Positions 18,290 to 21,182 of a stretch of 21,182 bases of DNA are shown here, piece after piece. A program made the translations under genes and the position numbers. Origin of the DNA: Pelargonium cotyledonis (Eukaryota > Streptophyta > Magnoliopsida > Geraniales > Geraniaceae); NCBI GenBank assembly GCA_036897625.1, contig JAYMTA010001209.1:1-21182 (forward strand). The letters are read 5' to 3'. Below the pieces are notes generated by a model that worked only from the letters and a program-made list of their open reading frames with translations, ran no database searches and was not told the origin of the DNA. Each line of letters starts with the position of its first letter. Position 1 is the stretch's first letter.

Positions 18290-19550
18290 ATTCGAATTCG
18301 TGAATTTGAATTTGGTGATCCGTATTTGTGCTTTTTGGCTGTTGAATTGGTTGGGCTTTTGTTTGGTTACTGAGAAAGAAGGAAGGACAGGAAATGGAAA
18401 GATGGTGTTTTAGTTTTGTGAGCTTTGTTGTTATGACGCTTTATGGAAATTTTCCTCCTTGTGTGTTTTTCCTGCATTTTCAATGCTTAATTTTGTGCCG
18501 TTTTGGTCTTGGATGCTTCTTTGGGAGTTCGAGTTTCCAATGAAAATGGTGTTTATTATATTAATAATATTTTTTTATTGAATGATCGCCGCGATAACCT
18601 AATTTAATTCGGACACGAAAACCGGAATCTTTTCAAACAATGATCGATGACATTCTATGCACTTCAATACTCTTACTTCACCGTATAATTTCCCCACATC
18701 ATCCACCGGACACAATCTTCCACAACTTTTTACTTACATCAAAACTATTTTATCATCGGACGTCCACACCAACCCGATGCGTTGGCGCCATTGGTCATGT
18801 ACGACAAATTAAGGTGTTTAATTGTGGGTCTTAATCGCCCACGACTTTACATGCACGTCAATACTATTTCTTGATTGAATGATCTTTCGCGTCAATGTAA
18901 TGTACTATTATTATATTAGTCATATACGAAAAAAGTGTCTCCAAATCACAATCGCCTACAAGTTTCCACGCATCTTAAGAGTACTATTTTCTTATTGAAA
19001 GATCACTCACATTTGAGTTTTGCTCTAACATTTCAACTCGAGTGGTAAAAAAAGAGAGCAACCCATCTTAAATTTGAATTCTTCACATCCTAATTTTACT
19101 TTTTTCCTTTATGTAACTATCAATTTTGGCGTAAACACGCACATCAAAATATATCCACATTTTAGGTTTAATTAATTCACATCAAAATGCTCATTTCAAA
19201 TTTTGTTATATAAAATGTGCCAAACAAATCGTATCACTCACACAAAGTCGCAAAAAACGCACTTGTTATACATCAAATTAATACTAAATGCTACAACTCG
19301 AATTAAAATCAAATTCTAAGTTGTCAACTCTTGGTACCCAACTAAGATTGTCCAAATACAAATAAGAAAACAAAACTGAATGGAACCCAAAAATAACTTG
19401 AAGTGGTGGTGTTTGTTGTGCAAATTAAAGACATGAATAATGCTACCATGCATGCACATCAACTTCAAGTAAAGCACATTATAGCTCTAAAGTGTAATTA
19501 AATTGTCATAGCCGACCTACTATGTTCTTTTATTTATTGCTTTATTTCAA
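18290..19550. other. Intergenic region, no gene seen
   Basis: The region is AT-rich, with a thrice-repeated motif attgaatgatc (18577, 18874; attgaaagatc at 18994). Weak similarity around each copy (tactatttctt before it, cgcg or cactc after) suggests an old dispersed repeat. The small open frame at 18640-18834 has no recognisable domain. Confidence 0.4.
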
Positions 19551-19685
19551 TTTATAATATGACATTCGGCCGGCTTTGTCGGTTTTCTGTGCTTATGTCT
19601 GGTTAGGATGTTACGTTTGTAATGTTTTATGAGTATTAATAAAAGCAACCGCTTTTACCCTAAAAAAAATTTATATAATGACATT
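19551..19685 (+). mobile_element. 5'-truncated LINE-like retroposon tail with target-site duplication
   Basis: A body of about 100 bp (19567-19669) has the look of a plant LINE 3' end: GTCGGTTTTCTGTGC, TTTGTAATGTTTTATGAG, AATAAAAGC and a terminal A8 run. It is bordered by 16-bp direct repeats matching at 14 of 16 positions (19551-19566 and 19670-19685, both ending atgacatt). The A-tail is on the plus strand. Confidence 0.55.
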
Positions 19686-20012
19686 AAAAACAATTGTTTA
19701 GCATAATTGAAGGTTCATTGATTAGTAAATAAGTAATATGCTAGACTTAGCATGTAAGGAGACCAAAAGGTGACATAAAAGCATACATATATATGTGTAG
19801 CTATAGGCTTTAGTTGATCAAAGAAGGTCACATAAAAGTGTAGATTATGCTATACTTAATAGTGTTGTAAAGTAGCATTTGAACACTTTTGAAGAATGTT
19901 TAATTATTTGTGTTGTTGTCACCTTAAAGAAAAGCAAATCTATGTTACTTTTCTTTTTCCGTTTTTTGTGAAAAAAAATGGATGAGAGAGCGCGATTTAA
20001 TTTAAGGATAAA

Positions 20013-20171
20013 CAATACAAAGTTCTTTACAGTACAATTAAGGACCTTACAACAGTTTTATATGAACTAACTAAATATTGTTGACGGTAAAACTCGAAAC
20101 CGATGCCTCACAACTGAAACCGAGGGCTTTTAACCACTTGGCCAGCAAAGCTTTAGTAGCAATACAAAGTT
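20013..20171 (-). mobile_element. tRNA-derived SINE with 12-bp target-site duplication
   Basis: caatacaaagtt occurs at 20013-20024 and 20160-20171 and borders a body of about 135 bp. Read on the minus strand, the body starts with a Pol III A-box (TGGCCAAGTGG, then TTAAAAGCCC). About 30 nt later comes a degenerate B-box (GGTTTCGAGTTTT), an order and spacing like a tRNA-Ser/Leu-type head. A non-tRNA tail of about 70 nt follows. It has no complete cloverleaf, so it is not a working tRNA gene. Confidence 0.65.
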
Positions 20172-21182
20172 ATTGCGACGAGAGATGATATCTTGCGTGC
20201 AAAATAATATGAAAAACAACACAATATTGTCAAAATTAATATTAATAAAAGAAAAGTCCAATTACAAACACATCTCAAAAATGCCAAATTGGTTATGAGT
20301 AAAAATTACAAAATCACCCTTCTGCAGTGTCATGGTTGTTATGTCCAACATGAGCTGTTTTATTGCAAATTTGCAAAATGTGAACCAATTGTGTCCCAAC
20401 CATAAAACATTATTGGTGAAAGGTCACTTGGGAACACTAGCCAATATGGCATCATAAAAGGCCAACAACACCAAGTCATTAGCAACATTTGGAGCTAAGA
20501 ATTTGGACCAAACCGGATAAACTTGCATGAAACCCACACATTTTACGAGTGACAATGTCTCAACCTACTTCCCACAACTCAATTGTATATGAATGTTATT
20601 TAATTTTATGTTGGGTATTTAAACCTGTAAACTCTGTCCGATACTTAAATTGCCACGTGTGGATGTATGATTGCATGCATTCCCCCAAAGTGGGCACAAC
20701 CTATTACCCATCCTGCCATCCATTTAGAGCCCAAATTAAGTAACAAAATCAAAGAAATTTGAATGTTCATGAACCTTGATCCTTTAACCTTTTTTTTTCC
20801 TAATAAACTACAAGAGATTTTGGGTTACAATTTTGTAATAGCTTTCTTTTTCTAGACATAACTTATTAAGACAAACATTGGATTTGTGATTGCCCAAACC
20901 CAATGTTGATAGCAAAGATATTGCAATGGTACACACTCAATATTATCTATTAAGTATTTTAATTAAGAAAAAAAATAACATTTATTTAAGAATCGCCATA
21001 TAAAGCATAAAGCGACGTTACATGTTATGCAATAATTTTTTTTCACTCTTTTTTTCAACACGTTATGATTTAGCTAAATTTTTAAATAAAATTATAGCGA
21101 AAATAACTAAACCATAGTCATCAATACATTTACCATTTTCATATATTAAAAATAAAGTAAAATGTATATCAGTTGACTGATA
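20172..21182. other. Right-hand intergenic region, no gene seen
   Basis: The region is AT-rich. The only sizeable open frame (20549-20743) has no domain. A CACGTG lies near 20655, and a catgcat RY-type motif near 20675. These could belong to a promoter of a gene beyond the window, but nothing here shows it. Confidence 0.3.

Noticed and set aside
20060-20159. Complete tRNA gene
   Set aside because: An A-box and a weak B-box are present, but no acceptor stem or anticodon arm forms by eye. Flanking duplications indicate a SINE.
20549-20743. 64-residue plus-strand frame near the right end
   Set aside because: It has no domain and no splice or promoter context that supports it.

Overview
This is plant nuclear DNA, almost certainly from a eudicot. 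The coding regions are split by AT-rich GT-AG introns, and the three genes recognised by protein similarity are plant types: NF-YA, a CID3/CID4-type ataxin-2, and PDAT. I cannot name the species. Few of the longer open frames in the window are genes; most are chance frames in AT-rich intergenic or intronic DNA.

Layout. Positions 1-1679 hold a GC-rich repeat-like block and a diverged tandem duplication. An NF-YA transcription factor gene (NF-YA3/NF-YA8 type) lies on the minus strand, with coding exons from 4979 down to 1748. It has a 5'-leader intron, short upstream ORFs, a miR169 site in the 3' UTR and a MITE-like element in one intron. Its first coding exon carries an in-frame TAG where relatives appear to have glutamine. 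Positions 6106-8172 are promoter and AT-rich intergenic DNA. A truncated ataxin-2/CID4-like gene lies on the minus strand from about 11013 to 8173. It keeps the LsmAD domain and the last two small exons with correct splice sites. It lacks the N-terminal Lsm domain and has lost most of the central region, including a recognisable PAM2 motif. The gap to the next gene holds an 88-bp minisatellite. PDAT1 (phospholipid:diacylglycerol acyltransferase) lies on the plus strand, 12591-17511. It has six coding exons, a 688-residue product and a complete Ser/Asp/His triad. Its first intron and its probable 3'-UTR intron both contain tandem repeats. From about 18.1 kb to the end I see no protein gene, but there are two small retroposon insertions with target-site duplications (a LINE-like 3' tail and a tRNA-derived SINE).

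Function. The three genes do not form a known pathway. NF-YA binds CCAAT boxes as part of the NF-Y trimer. PDAT makes triacylglycerol at the ER without acyl-CoA. The CID4-like remnant comes from an RNA-binding regulator family. A CCAAT box next to a G-box upstream of PDAT1 is a weak possible regulatory link.

I found no wholly new system. The most useful observations are the nonsense codon in NF-YA with a well-placed downstream ATG, the domain-stripped but open ataxin-2 gene, and the repeat-rich PDAT1 introns.
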